A stretch of 64,000 bases of DNA from an uncultured Bacteroidales bacterium (GCA_949295645.1 CASFLY010000130.1:26168-90167); one strand, 5' to 3'. Shown: positions 40,995 to 49,677, numbered from the stretch's first letter. The notes: generated by a model not told the origin, from the letters alone. Translations and numbers: made by a program.

Positions 40995-42418
40995 TAGCCT
41001 ATTCTTTTTTCCTTCTCGTGATAGTCGGGACCATCCTCGTCATCATTACCGACGACGATGCCGATTCCGGCAGGAAAATAGCCTGGATACTGGTCGTGGC
41101 CCTCCTCCCGGCCATAGGCATCTTGGCCTATATAGTCTTCGGACTGAATCCGAGGCGGAATTCCAGACATGAGGAGTATTCCGGACTTTTTCACGAGGCT
41201 TTTGCAAAAATTTCCGGCAGCGACGCTTACGGAAAGCTTTTCGGAGAGAAGAACAGGGCTGCGATCCGCGAAGGTTACAGGGAACTTTCCGTCCTGCTTT
41301 CGCACAGCAACGGCACTACCGTTACCGACAGCAACAGTGTCGAAGTCATCACTTCCGGCAAACGCAAGTTCGAGGCTTTGGTAAATGACCTTGAAAATGC
41401 GAAAAGCCATATCCACATGGAATATTTCTATTTCAGGAAGGATACTGGCAGCAAACGCATCAAGGAAATCCTGATGCGGAAGGCCAAGGAAGGGGTAAAG
41501 GTCCGCTTCATCCACGAGAACATAGCCAATATCACCATCAGCCCGAGGTACTACAACGAGATGAAAAAGGCGGGCGTGGAAGTGGTCAAGTTCACCCGTC
41601 CGCGTTTCAGCCTGCTCAGGCTCAGTGCCATGCTCAACTATCGCGACCACCGGAAGATAGTGGTCATAGACGGCAGGATAGGCTATACGGGCGGGATGAA
41701 TATCGGTGACGACTATTTCGTAAGGTGGAGGGACACTCACATGCGGATCACCGGGAATGCCGTCTATGCCCTCCAGTACAGTTTCTTGTATTCATTCGTC
41801 ACTTCCGGCGGGAAAATCCCCAAGGCATCTGATGAATTTTTCCCTGCGCAGCCGTCGCTCCCGTCCGGCGGGAAGCTTGTCCAGATAGTTCCGGACCAGC
41901 CGGTGGACAGGTGGCCGATCCTGCAGATGGGGGCTGTGTGGACCGTGCAGCATGCCCGCAGCTATGTCTATGCCCAGACCCCTTACTTCGTTCCTCCCGA
42001 GCCTCTGCTCCAGGCCTTGAAATCTTCCGCCCTGAAAGGCGCCGACGTCAGGATTATGACCCCGCGCAAAACGGATATGATCTATATGACCCTGGCAAAC
42101 AAGGCATATTACAGGGAGTGCCTCGAGGCCGGAATACGTATTTTCGAGAAAAAGGGCAGTTTCATCCATTCCAAGACCATAGTCTCGGACGATTATCTGT
42201 CCGTTATCGGTTCCGCGAATATGGATTACCGCAGTTTCCAGCTCGACTATGAAATCAACGCGTACATTTACGATGAAGAGACCGCAGCCGGCAACCGCCG
42301 TATTTTCGAAGCGGATCTCGGCGAGTGCGAGGAAATCACCCTCGAATCCTGGAACCGCCGGCCGTGGTACCTGAAGCTCTTCCAGTCCCTTGTCCGTCTT
42401 TTCGCACCTCTCCTCTGA
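40976..42418 (+). CDS. cls: Cardiolipin synthase-like phospholipase D protein
   Basis: This 480-residue membrane protein has two N-terminal hydrophobic segments (about 5-25 and 37-57), then two phospholipase D domains with H-x-K-x4-D motifs: H-R-K-I-V-V-I-D near residue 226 and H-S-K-T-I-V-S-D near residue 400, each followed by G-G-M-N or G-S-A-N-M-D. Such enzymes join two phosphatidylglycerol molecules to cardiolipin. The chosen ATG at 40976 overlaps miaB by 19 bp, so the two genes are probably translationally coupled. Confidence 0.9.
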   Translation: MAAGTIIAYSFFLLVIVGTILVIITDDDADSGRKIAWILVVALLPAIGILAYIVFGLNPRRNSRHEEYSGLFHEAFAKISGSDAYGKLFGEKNRAAIREGYRELSVLLSHSNGTTVTDSNSVEVITSGKRKFEALVNDLENAKSHIHMEYFYFRKDTGSKRIKEILMRKAKEGVKVRFIHENIANITISPRYYNEMKKAGVEVVKFTRPRFSLLRLSAMLNYRDHRKIVVIDGRIGYTGGMNIGDDYFVRWRDTHMRITGNAVYALQYSFLYSFVTSGGKIPKASDEFFPAQPSLPSGGKLVQIVPDQPVDRWPILQMGAVWTVQHARSYVYAQTPYFVPPEPLLQALKSSALKGADVRIMTPRKTDMIYMTLANKAYYRECLEAGIRIFEKKGSFIHSKTIVSDDYLSVIGSANMDYRSFQLDYEINAYIYDEETAAGNRRIFEADLGECEEITLESWNRRPWYLKLFQSLVRLFAPLL

Positions 42419-42454
42419 TTTGTTCGCGGGTATCGGGAAGGCGGTCAACGGGAG

Positions 42455-43450
42455 TCAGACTTCTACCCAGTGGATTTTCACGCCGCGGCGTTCCATGCCG
42501 CGGAACCAGGTCATCTGCCGTTTGGCGAACTGATGGATGGCGGTGGCGAGCAGTTTGCGCATATCTTCGTATCCGAGTACGCCTGTGAGGTACAGCGTGA
42601 CGAATTTGTATTCGAGACCGTAATATATAAGGTCTTCCGCCGGGATTCCGCTGTCTATGAGCCTGCGGACCTCCTCCACCATCCCTTCTTCAAGCCTTGC
42701 GTCCAGCCGTCTGTCTATTCTGGCATTGCGTTCCTCCCTGCTGACAAGCGTCCCGATGAAGTACGTGTTCTTGGGCAGGCTGACAGTCCTGTTTACGGGA
42801 TGCTCCTTTTCATATATGGCGATTTCAAGGGCCCTTATCAGCCTTTTCCTCGTGTCATAGTCCGTAGAATTGTGCAGCGGTTTCAGCGATGCAAGCATTT
42901 CTATCAGGGCAGGCGTGTCGATTTGCTCCAGCTCCTCCCTCAACCGCGGATTCGCCGGCACGTCCGGAAGCGAATACCCCATAGTCGCCGCTTCGATGTA
43001 GAGTCCCGACCCTCCGCAGAGCACGGGAATGTTCCCCCGCTCCCTTATCTCCGTCCAGACCTTCTCGAAATCCCGCTGGTATTCGTAAATATTGTATTTG
43101 CTCCCTGCATCGGCGATGTCTATCAGGTGACAGGGCACCTCTTCGTATTCGCACAGGTCTTTCCCCGTCCCGATGTCCATCCCCCTGTACACCTGCCTCG
43201 AATCCCCCGAGATGATTTCCGCCCGCATCCCCGCCGGTATCGCCCCCGCTTCCGCCATTTCCCGTATCTCCCCGGCAATCCTTACCGCATACGCCGTTTT
43301 CCCCGAAGCCGTCGGCCCGAGTACGCATACAAGGTCATACTGCCCGCCAATATACCGACGGACCACCTCTCCGATGTCTATCGTCTCTCCTTCCGGCAGC
43401 TCCGCCGGCGGCGGCACTCCTTTTTTTTCAACGGATCTATCCTTTGCCAT
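42455..43450 (-). CDS. miaA: tRNA dimethylallyltransferase MiaA
   Basis: This 331-residue enzyme transfers a dimethylallyl group to A37 of tRNA. The P-loop G-P-T-A-S-G-K-T is at 45-52, followed by I-S-G-D-S-R-Q-V-Y-R-G-M-D-I-G-T-G-K, the substrate-binding motif, and later R-L-I-R-A-L-E-I and Q-M-T-W-F-R. The N-terminal extension of nearly 40 residues before the P-loop is long for the family and contains an A8 run in the coding strand (E-K-K-G). The frame is open to an ATG at 43489, but 43450 is a simpler start. It is convergent with the cls-like gene. Confidence 0.93.
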   Translation of the reverse strand: MAKDRSVEKKGVPPPAELPEGETIDIGEVVRRYIGGQYDLVCVLGPTASGKTAYAVRIAGEIREMAEAGAIPAGMRAEIISGDSRQVYRGMDIGTGKDLCEYEEVPCHLIDIADAGSKYNIYEYQRDFEKVWTEIRERGNIPVLCGGSGLYIEAATMGYSLPDVPANPRLREELEQIDTPALIEMLASLKPLHNSTDYDTRKRLIRALEIAIYEKEHPVNRTVSLPKNTYFIGTLVSREERNARIDRRLDARLEEGMVEEVRRLIDSGIPAEDLIYYGLEYKFVTLYLTGVLGYEDMRKLLATAIHQFAKRQMTWFRGMERRGVKIHWVEV

Positions 43451-43464
43451 CTCTATATAATGTC

Positions 43465-44670
43465 TTAGTATAAGAAACCGAAAGCCCAAAGCGGGATTTT
43501 GCGGAAAACTGCGGAATCTATGCCGTCTGCGGCGACATAGCCGTGAGGGTCATTCCCTATTTGGCTGAAATCCTTGTCCGGGCCCCCGACTTCGATGATG
43601 TATTTTCCGTCGATACGGAAATCTCCCGATTTCATCCCTCCGTATTCGATGGTGTGGCCGCTGCCTGCTGCCTGATTGCAGAAAAAGGTTTCTCTTAGTG
43701 TGCCTGTTTCCGGTGTCGCCGGAGAAAGCGCACACAGAAGATTCGGGTTGTCCAGCAGAATCTTGTCCGGCTTCTGCAGGCTGCTTGTCGAATGGAGATC
43801 GGCGAACAGTCTCCGGATAATATCCGCCTCTTCGAGATATTTCAGATACTTGAGTGTGGTGAGACGCTGGATGCCTGTATTCCTTGATATTTTGGCTATG
43901 TCCACTTCAAACGGCACAGAGCCGGCGATAATCTGGAGCAGGGCCTTTATCTTTCTGACATTTCCCGGTTCAACGCCTCTTAAAATAGTCAGTTCCGAAT
44001 CGATCGTATAGTTTATGACGCTTTCGAGCCGGGATTCGTATGTCGCCTTGTCTTCAAAATAAAAAGGATAGCAGCCGGTCCGGAGGTATTGTCCGAAATA
44101 CTCCAGAGGGCGGCATTTTTCCCTGATTCCGGCACATATCCCGGATGCGTCGGACAGCAGATCTTCGAGAGTAACGGCATCGAACCTGAGCCCTGTCTCG
44201 AAGCAGAGATATTCTCTGAACGACATTCCGGGCATTTCGTACTCTATCATCCTCCTCGACAGATCGGCTTTCCCGTCATTGATTTCCAAAAGCGAACTTC
44301 CGCTGACCACAACGTGCAGATGCCTGTAAAGATCGTAAATCTCTTTCAGTTCACGACTCCAGCCATCGTATTTGTGGATCTCATCGATGAAAAGATGTGT
44401 GCCTCCGATTTTGGAAAAACGCTCTGCTGTTTCCACTAATGTGTGGGTGGAAAAATAACCGGTATCGGCAGAGCAGTAGAGCACATGCCTGTCCCCTTCT
44501 GCAAACCCTGACTTTATTTTCTGCAAAATCAGCGTCGATTTTCCGACGCCTTTCGGCCCTTTGAGGCATATCAGTCTGCTGTCCCAGTTGATTCTGTTTG
44601 TGAAGTTTCTGACAAAATCCGTCGGGACTGTCCTGACGTACTCGTCATGCCGTTCAAAAAGCTTGTCCAT
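43465..44670 (-). CDS. AAA ATPase with DUF4143 domain
   Basis: This 401-residue protein has an AAA_14 ATPase (Walker A G-P-K-G-V-G-K-S-T at 38-46; Walker B H-L-F-I-D-E-I-H-K at 92-100; sensor-like V-V-V-S-G-S-S), a winged-helix-like middle (I-S-R-N-T-G-I-Q-R-L-T-T-L-K-Y-L-K-Y-L) and a DUF4143 C-terminus with D-G-K-Y-I-I-E-V-G, similar to a PD-(D/E)XK core strand. The family is abundant in Bacteroidota, and its function is unsettled: suggestions include nucleic-acid or defence-related ATPases. It is a stand-alone gene between core genes, looks somewhat richer in AT than its neighbours, and has its own promoter overlapped by three 16-bp dyads. The stop is 14 bp from miaA. Confidence 0.85.
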   Translation of the reverse strand: MDKLFERHDEYVRTVPTDFVRNFTNRINWDSRLICLKGPKGVGKSTLILQKIKSGFAEGDRHVLYCSADTGYFSTHTLVETAERFSKIGGTHLFIDEIHKYDGWSRELKEIYDLYRHLHVVVSGSSLLEINDGKADLSRRMIEYEMPGMSFREYLCFETGLRFDAVTLEDLLSDASGICAGIREKCRPLEYFGQYLRTGCYPFYFEDKATYESRLESVINYTIDSELTILRGVEPGNVRKIKALLQIIAGSVPFEVDIAKISRNTGIQRLTTLKYLKYLEEADIIRRLFADLHSTSSLQKPDKILLDNPNLLCALSPATPETGTLRETFFCNQAAGSGHTIEYGGMKSGDFRIDGKYIIEVGGPDKDFSQIGNDPHGYVAADGIDSAVFRKIPLWAFGFLY

Positions 44671-44689
44671 ACCCTTATCTTAACTTATC

Positions 44690-44719
44690 CAAAGGTAAGT
44701 GTTTTTTGCAGAAAACAAA
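44690..44719 (-). promoter_or_regulatory. Promoter of the AAA/DUF4143 gene
   Basis: Minus-strand -33 TTTG (CAAA at 44716-44719) and -7 TACCTTTG (44690-44697) with an 18-bp spacer, a good Bacteroidota consensus. The first 16-bp dyad fills the spacer. Confidence 0.65.
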
Positions 44720-44781
44720 AATATTCGGAAAATGTTTTTTATAAAAAACACTTCGACTCAAAAATGTTCTTTGCAAGAAAC
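44701..44781. promoter_or_regulatory. Three 16-bp dyads, candidate operator array
   Basis: GTTTTTTGCAGAAAAC (44701-44716), GTTTTTTATAAAAAAC (44734-44749, perfect palindrome) and GTTCTTTGCAAGAAAC (44766-44781). Start-to-start distances are 33 and 32 bp, about three helical turns, so all three face the same side. The first overlaps the promoter spacer. The outer two are both followed by AAAAAT. Confidence 0.65.
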
Positions 44782-44907
44782 AAAAATCGGCTGAAATGAC
44801 CTTCCCTGAAAAAGGTTGACACTTTTAGAGCGGTTCAACTAATATACTTTACATATTCACTGACTGGGTTTACAGCCGAAGAGTGCTGTTTTATTGCAAA
44901 AAGTTTC

Positions 44908-44915
44908 TAAATTTG
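44908..44915 (+). promoter_or_regulatory. -7 box for smpB
   Basis: TAAATTTG about 95 bp before the smpB start codon. Confidence 0.5.
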
Positions 44916-45009
44916 CCGGTTCCGCAGGAGTGTGGAGCGGAAATTGCTGTGGGCCTGCGCCTGTGCCGGAAGCGGGCGGCAGGAGGCGGCTTTGACAAAG
45001 GGAAAGATT

Positions 45010-45459
45010 ATGCCGAAAGCAAAAAGCAAAGTGGAGATAAAGAACAGGAGGGCGTCGTTCGACTATGAATTCATAGAGACTTACGTCGCCGGGATAGTGC
45101 TGACCGGTACCGAAATAAAATCCATAAGGGCCGGGAAGGCTTCGCTTGTGGATGCTTTCTGCTATTTCAACGGAGGGGAGCTCTATGTGAAGAACATGAA
45201 TGTCGCCGAATACCACTGGGGCAGCTGGGGAAAGCACGACCCGCGGCGGGACAGGAAGCTGCTGCTGAAGAAAAAGGAGCTGGACAAGCTGCAGCGGGCG
45301 GTGAAGGAAAAAGGGCTGACGATAGTGGCGGTGAGGCTTTTTGTGGCGGACAACGGCTATGCCAAACTGGCTATATCATTGGCCCGGGGTAAAAAGGAAT
45401 ACGACAAGCGCCAGACCATCAGGGAGAAGGACCTCCGGCGCGAGATGGAGCGGATGTAG
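45010..45459 (+). CDS. smpB: SsrA-binding protein SmpB
   Basis: This 149-residue protein, normal length for SmpB, binds tmRNA and brings it to stalled ribosomes. Hallmarks are [27 protein letters not shown], the central beta barrel, [11 protein letters not shown], and a basic C-terminal tail (K-K-E-Y-D-K-R). The frame is open to 44932, but the ATG at 45010 gives the conserved start (M-P-K-A-K-S-K) and has GGGAAAG upstream. No ssrA gene was seen in the window. Confidence 0.95.
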   Translation: MPKAKSKVEIKNRRASFDYEFIETYVAGIVLTGTEIKSIRAGKASLVDAFCYFNGGELYVKNMNVAEYHWGSWGKHDPRRDRKLLLKKKELDKLQRAVKEKGLTIVAVRLFVADNGYAKLAISLARGKKEYDKRQTIREKDLRREMERM

Positions 45460-45536
45460 CTGCCGGCGGGATGCCCGCAATGCCGTGCCGGATAAGAATG
45501 GCGCAAATGCAAATACAAGGATTTAATTGAAAAAAT

Positions 45537-46526
45537 ATGGCAAAGAAAATTTCGACAGTCGGGATTCTGACTTCCGGAGGGGATGCCCCGGGAATGAATG
45601 CGGCGATCAGGGCCGTGACCCGTGCCGCAATATATAACGGATGGAAGGTAAAAGGCATATACAGAGGGTATGAGGGGCTGATAAACAATGAAATAAAAGA
45701 CCTGACCACAGAAAGTGTCAGCAGTACCATCCAGAGAGGGGGCACGATCCTGAAGACAGCGCGTTCGCAAGAGTTTATGACGGAGGCCGGAAGGACCAAG
45801 GCTTACGAAAACCTCGTCGCAAACGGCATAGATGCCCTTATCGTCATCGGAGGAAACGGTTCCCTGTCGGGGGCGCAGGCTTTGGCCCAGGAACATGACA
45901 TTACCTGTATAGGCCTTCCAGGCACCATCGACAACGACCTTTACGGGACGGATTCCACCATCGGTTACGACACTGCGTTGAACACCATAGTGGAATGTGT
46001 CGACAAGATCAGGGACACGGCCACTTCCCACGACCGCATCTTCTTCGTTGAAGTGATGGGCCGCGATGCCGGATTCCTGGCGCAGAACAGCGCCATTGCG
46101 GCAGGTGCGGAAGCCGCCATTATCCCGGAAGACCAGACAGACATCGACCAGCTTGAACAGTTCATCAGCAGAGGGGTGCGCAAGAGCAAGAACAGCAGCA
46201 TCGTCATCGTGTCCGAGGCCAACAAGAACGGTGTCGGGGGAGCGATGCACTATGCCGAGAGGGTCCGGAAGGAATATCCCCAGTATGACGTCCGCGTGAC
46301 TATCCTCGGGCATCTGCAGCGCGGAGGAAAGCCGAGCGCATTCGACCGGATTCTCGCCAGCCGTCTCGGGGCCGCCAGCATTGAAGCCCTTCTCGAGGGG
46401 CAGAGGAATATTATGATAGGCATTGCCAATGATCAGATCGTCTACGTCCCGTTCTCGAAAGCCATCAAGAAGGACAAGCCTATCGACAAGGAACTGATCA
46501 ATGTCCTGAGTGTCCTCTCCATCTAA
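45537..46526 (+). CDS. pfkA: ATP-dependent 6-phosphofructokinase
   Basis: This 329-residue glycolytic enzyme phosphorylates fructose 6-phosphate. It has the [11 protein letters not shown] nucleotide loop near the N-terminus, the catalytic P-G-T-I-D-N-D segment (Asp as base), [16 protein letters not shown] and the C-terminal [15 protein letters not shown]. The length fits group I bacterial PfkA. It lies between smpB and the ribosomal operon; no clear -7 box of its own was found. Confidence 0.95.
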   Translation: MAKKISTVGILTSGGDAPGMNAAIRAVTRAAIYNGWKVKGIYRGYEGLINNEIKDLTTESVSSTIQRGGTILKTARSQEFMTEAGRTKAYENLVANGIDALIVIGGNGSLSGAQALAQEHDITCIGLPGTIDNDLYGTDSTIGYDTALNTIVECVDKIRDTATSHDRIFFVEVMGRDAGFLAQNSAIAAGAEAAIIPEDQTDIDQLEQFISRGVRKSKNSSIVIVSEANKNGVGGAMHYAERVRKEYPQYDVRVTILGHLQRGGKPSAFDRILASRLGAASIEALLEGQRNIMIGIANDQIVYVPFSKAIKKDKPIDKELINVLSVLSI

Positions 46527-46529
46527 TAT

Positions 46530-46560
46530 TTTGCCGAATTGAAAATAATTGCTATCTTTG
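46530..46560 (+). promoter_or_regulatory. Strong consensus promoter of the rplM operon
   Basis: -33 TTTG at 46530-46533, a 19-bp spacer, and -7 TATCTTTG at 46553-46560: the best promoter match in the window, as expected for a ribosomal operon. Confidence 0.75.
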
Positions 46561-46586
46561 CGACCCCTATTTAGCGTAGGGATCGC
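46560..46586 (+). promoter_or_regulatory. Hairpin in rplM leader
   Basis: GCGACCCCTA (46560-46569) pairs with TAGGGATCGC (46577-46586) with a single mismatch and a 7-nt loop at the start of the transcript. It may be an L13 autoregulatory element or simply protect the 5' end. Confidence 0.45.
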
Positions 46587-46619
46587 AATTTTAGTATTAA
46601 CCAATTAAAGATCAAGACA

Positions 46620-47072
46620 GTGGACACACAAAGTTACAAAACAGTATCGCTCAAAGCCGGCGATATCAAAAAAGAGTGGGTTCTCATCGATGCTACCGAT
46701 CTGGTACTCGGACGTCTTGCTTCCCGCGTAGCCCTCATACTTCGCGGAAAGAACAAGCCAAGCTTCACTCCGCATATGGACTGCGGGGACAATGTCATCA
46801 TTATCAATGCTGACAAGGTGAAGCTTACCGGGAACAAGATGACCGACAAGGTGTATGTCCGTCATACCGGCTATCCGGGAGGACAGCGCTTCACCACGCC
46901 GAAGGAGCTCATGAAAAAGAAGCCTACCGAGCTTGTAAGGATGGCTGTTAAGGGTATGCTTCCTAAAAACCGTCTTGGCGCCAAGCTCATCAACAACCTG
47001 TATCTCTATCAGGGAAGCGAGCATCCGCACCAGGCACAGCAACCAAAAACAATCAAGTTAAACGAAATTTAG
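46620..47072 (+). CDS. rplM: 50S ribosomal protein L13 (uL13)
   Basis: This 150-residue large-subunit protein begins with a GTG codon (M-D-T-Q-S-Y-K-T), which matches the known Bacteroidota L13 start. Family motifs include [37 protein letters not shown], and G-M-L-P-K-N-R-L-G. It is the first gene of rplM-rpsI-rpsB-tsf; rpsI starts 4 bp after its stop. Confidence 0.97.
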   Translation: MDTQSYKTVSLKAGDIKKEWVLIDATDLVLGRLASRVALILRGKNKPSFTPHMDCGDNVIIINADKVKLTGNKMTDKVYVRHTGYPGGQRFTTPKELMKKKPTELVRMAVKGMLPKNRLGAKLINNLYLYQGSEHPHQAQQPKTIKLNEI

Positions 47073-47076
47073 ACAG

Positions 47077-47466
47077 ATGAAAGTAGTAAACGCCCTTGGA
47101 AGACGTAAATCGGCAGTCGCTCGTGTTTATGTCGTTGCCGGGAAAGGCAACATCGCTATCAATGGTCGTGAAATCGAGAATTATTTCAAAGATGACACGC
47201 TCCGTTATATCGTGAACCAGCCTTTCGAAGTCACCGGTACGACAGGACAGTTTGACGTGAAGGTCAATGTCGACGGAGGCGGACTCAAAGGTCAGGCAGA
47301 GGCTATCAGGCTCGGTATCGCCCGCGCTCTCAGCGAGATAGACAGAGAGGCCTATCGCCCTGCATTGAAATCCAACGGATTTCTTACCCGCGATGCACGC
47401 GAAGTCGAAAGAAAGAAACCTGGTCAGCCTGGTGCACGCAAGCGCTTCCAGTTCAGCAAACGTTAG
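47077..47466 (+). CDS. rpsI: 30S ribosomal protein S9 (uS9)
   Basis: This 129-residue small-subunit protein has the typical N-terminal [39 protein letters not shown] and the basic C-terminus R-K-R-F-Q-F-S-K-R, whose last Arg reaches the P-site tRNA. It is tightly coupled to rplM. A structured 222-nt gap follows before rpsB. Confidence 0.97.
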   Translation: MKVVNALGRRKSAVARVYVVAGKGNIAINGREIENYFKDDTLRYIVNQPFEVTGTTGQFDVKVNVDGGGLKGQAEAIRLGIARALSEIDREAYRPALKSNGFLTRDAREVERKKPGQPGARKRFQFSKR

Positions 47467-47688
47467 TATTTGTCTGACGATTTACATTTATGTGCGGCCG
47501 GTAGCATAAATCCGAGGATCCGGAAGAGGATGTGAATCCCCGCCGGCTACCCAGATTTGAAAGGCTGCAGAAAATTCGGGAGACCGGCCATGGCCGCTAC
47601 TCCGGATTGATGGAAACCACCGCGGACAATGCTCCGGAAACGGACGGAAAATGTCCCGGAAAGTAAAAACAAGTAAAACTTATTGAAA
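47467..47688 (+). ncRNA. Candidate structured leader RNA upstream of rpsB
   Basis: This 222-nt gap inside a ribosomal operon is GC-rich and rich in possible stems, for example GGTAGC (47500-47505) with GCTACC (47546-47551). GGAGACCGGCC at 47579-47589 differs by one base from the GGAGACCTGCC core of the cobalamin-riboswitch B12 box, and GTGAATCC then CCCGCC occur upstream in the order seen in cobalamin aptamers. Either a cobalamin-type riboswitch or an S2 autoregulatory leader is possible; the sequence alone does not settle which. Confidence 0.4.
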
Positions 47689-48588
47689 ATGCCAAGAACA
47701 AATTTCCAAGAACTGCTCGACGCAGGTGTTCATTTCGGACATTTGGCAAGGAAGTGGAACCCTAAGATGGCTCCTTACATCTTCGACCAGAAGAACGGGA
47801 TCCACATCATCGACCTGCACAAGAGCATAGTCAAGATAGACGAGGCTGCGAACGTGATGAAACAGCTTGCGCGTTCAGGACGCAAGATCCTGTTTGTAGC
47901 TACAAAGAAACAGGCAAAGGATATCGTGGCCGAGAAAGCCGCATCCGTAAACATGCCTTTCGTGACAGAAAGATGGCCGGGCGGAATGCTTACCAACTTC
48001 CCTACCATCCGTAAAGCTGTCAAGAAGATGAATACCATTGACAAGATGATTGAAGATGGTACTTTCGACACCCTTGCAAAACGTGAGCGTCTCCAGATCA
48101 CCCGCCAGAGGGCCAAACTGGAGAAGAACCTCGGATCCATCAAGGATCTGACCCGCCTTCCGTCCGCACTTTTCGTAGTGGACGTACAGAAAGAGATGAA
48201 TGCCGTAAAAGAGGCAAACCGTCTGAATATCCCGGTTATCGCAATGGTTGATACTTGCTGCGATCCTACTCCTATTGATTATGTGATTCCGGCGAATGAC
48301 GATGCGGCTAAATCCATCTCCTATATCGTGGACGTACTCTGCGCAGCAGTGTCCGAAGGTCTGAACGAGAGGAAACTCGAAAAGGAAAAGGAAGTTCCGG
48401 AGCAGACCGATTCCCAGGCCCAGTCCGGAAAGAAGCTCCGTGCACGCAAGGCAAAGGCCGAGGAGACCGTAGAGGAAGAGCCGAAAGCCGCTGAGGCAGC
48501 TCCGGCAGAAGAGGTTCCTGCAGCCGCTCCGGCAGAGGCCGAGGTTCCGGCAGGGAAGACAGAAGCCGCCGAGGAAAAGGCCGAATAA
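47689..48588 (+). CDS. rpsB: 30S ribosomal protein S2 (uS2)
   Basis: This 299-residue protein has the S2 core to about residue 230: L-L-D-A-G-V-H-F-G-H, W-N-P-K-M-A-P-Y-I-F, F-V-T-E-R-W-P-G-G-M-L-T-N-F and P-V-I-A-M-V-D-T-C-C-D-P. A low-complexity tail of about 65 residues rich in Ala, Glu, Pro and Lys follows, making it longer than the roughly 240 residues of E. coli S2. The TTG at 47683 is a weaker alternative; the ATG at 47689 gives the usual M-P-R-T-N start. Confidence 0.97.
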   Translation: MPRTNFQELLDAGVHFGHLARKWNPKMAPYIFDQKNGIHIIDLHKSIVKIDEAANVMKQLARSGRKILFVATKKQAKDIVAEKAASVNMPFVTERWPGGMLTNFPTIRKAVKKMNTIDKMIEDGTFDTLAKRERLQITRQRAKLEKNLGSIKDLTRLPSALFVVDVQKEMNAVKEANRLNIPVIAMVDTCCDPTPIDYVIPANDDAAKSISYIVDVLCAAVSEGLNERKLEKEKEVPEQTDSQAQSGKKLRARKAKAEETVEEEPKAAEAAPAEEVPAAAPAEAEVPAGKTEAAEEKAE

Positions 48589-48616
48589 GGTACTAACATT
48601 CTAAATTCTTGTGAAT

Positions 48617-49612
48617 ATGGAAATTAAAGCAGCTGACGTAATGAAATTGCGTCAAATGACCGGCGCAGGTATGATGGACTGCAAAAAAGCTCTCGTAGAA
48701 GCTGAAGGCGACTATGCAAGGGCGCAGGAAATCATCCGCGAAAAAGGCAAACTCGTGGCAGCCAAAAGGGCTGACAGGGAGACTTCCGAGGGTGCCGCCA
48801 TCGCCAAGGTGGACGGAAACAAGGCTATCCTCGTGGCTCTCGGATGCGAGACCGATTTCGTAGCCAAGAACGAAGAATTCCAGGCTCTCGCAAACGCCAT
48901 AGCAGATGCCGCCCTGACTCAGTTCCCAGCAGATGCAGAGGCTCTGAAAGCCTGCAAACTGGCAGACGGCAGGACAATCGAGGCCGCTGTTACCGAACAG
49001 ACCGGAAAGACAGGCGAGAAACATTCCATAGCCTACTACGCCTGCGTTGAGGCTCCTTATATCTCGTCCTACATCCACAAGATCAACGGCAAGCTCGCAG
49101 CTGTCGTGGCGTTCAACAAGGAAATCCCTGCGGAAGCCGGCAAAGGCATCGCCATGCAGGTCGCCTCTATGAACCCGGTAGCAGTGAACAAGGAGTCCGT
49201 GGCTCAGAGCGTTATAGATAATGAACTCGCGGTGGCCGTAGAGAAGACCAAGGAAGAACTCGTGAAGAAAGCCGTGAACTCAGCTCTCGAGAAGGCCGGA
49301 ATCAACCCTGCCCATGTCGACAGCGAGGATCACATCGCTTCCAACACTGCCAAAGGCTGGATTACCGCAGAGCAGGCAGACAAGGCCCGCGAAATCATAA
49401 AGACCGTGACGGCAGAGAAGTCCGCAAATCTTCCTGAGGCCATGATCAACAACATCGCCAACGGCCGTCTGAACAAGTTCTTCAAGGAGAACACCCTCGA
49501 AGAGCAGGAATACCAGATGGGAGACGGCAAGGTTTCCGTAAAGGACTACCTCGCTTCCGTCGACAAGGATGCCAAAATCATAGCATTCAAGCGTTTCTCC
49601 CTGAACGACTAA
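48617..49612 (+). CDS. tsf: Translation elongation factor Ts
   Basis: This 331-residue nucleotide exchange factor for EF-Tu has the conserved N-terminal segment [19 protein letters not shown] and the core motif C-E-T-D-F-V-A-K-N. The insertion with [12 protein letters not shown] and the extra C-terminal part are normal for Bacteroidota. A GTG two codons upstream is possible, but the ATG at 48617 fits the family. A strong hairpin terminator follows. Confidence 0.97.
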   Translation: MEIKAADVMKLRQMTGAGMMDCKKALVEAEGDYARAQEIIREKGKLVAAKRADRETSEGAAIAKVDGNKAILVALGCETDFVAKNEEFQALANAIADAALTQFPADAEALKACKLADGRTIEAAVTEQTGKTGEKHSIAYYACVEAPYISSYIHKINGKLAAVVAFNKEIPAEAGKGIAMQVASMNPVAVNKESVAQSVIDNELAVAVEKTKEELVKKAVNSALEKAGINPAHVDSEDHIASNTAKGWITAEQADKAREIIKTVTAEKSANLPEAMINNIANGRLNKFFKENTLEEQEYQMGDGKVSVKDYLASVDKDAKIIAFKRFSLND

Positions 49613-49630
49613 TGATGTATCATTATAGAG

Positions 49631-49677
49631 CGGGTGGGTCAAAAGTCTCGGTCATTTCGTGACTTTTGACCCACCCG
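49631..49677 (+). terminator. Strong terminator after tsf
   Basis: A perfect 17-bp stem: 49631-49647 (CGGGTGGGTCAAAAGTC) and 49661-49677, with a 13-nt loop, followed by TTCTTT. It ends the rplM-tsf operon. Confidence 0.85.

Larger units (their letters stand above)
44671..45009. other. Intergenic region with two divergent promoters and dyads
   Basis: This gene-free stretch of 339 bases separates the AAA ATPase gene and smpB. The left half is AT-rich with the dyad cluster and a minus-strand promoter. The right half carries the smpB promoter and a GC-rich leader. No tRNA or other RNA gene was recognised. Confidence 0.6.

Noticed and set aside
44932-45009. N-terminal extension of SmpB
   Set aside because: SmpB proteins start close to the M-P-K-A-K residues, and the extension is Cys/Ala/Gly-rich translation of the leader.
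44857-45237. 126-codon minus-strand frame in the smpB region
   Set aside because: It is antisense to smpB, with no family match or promoter.
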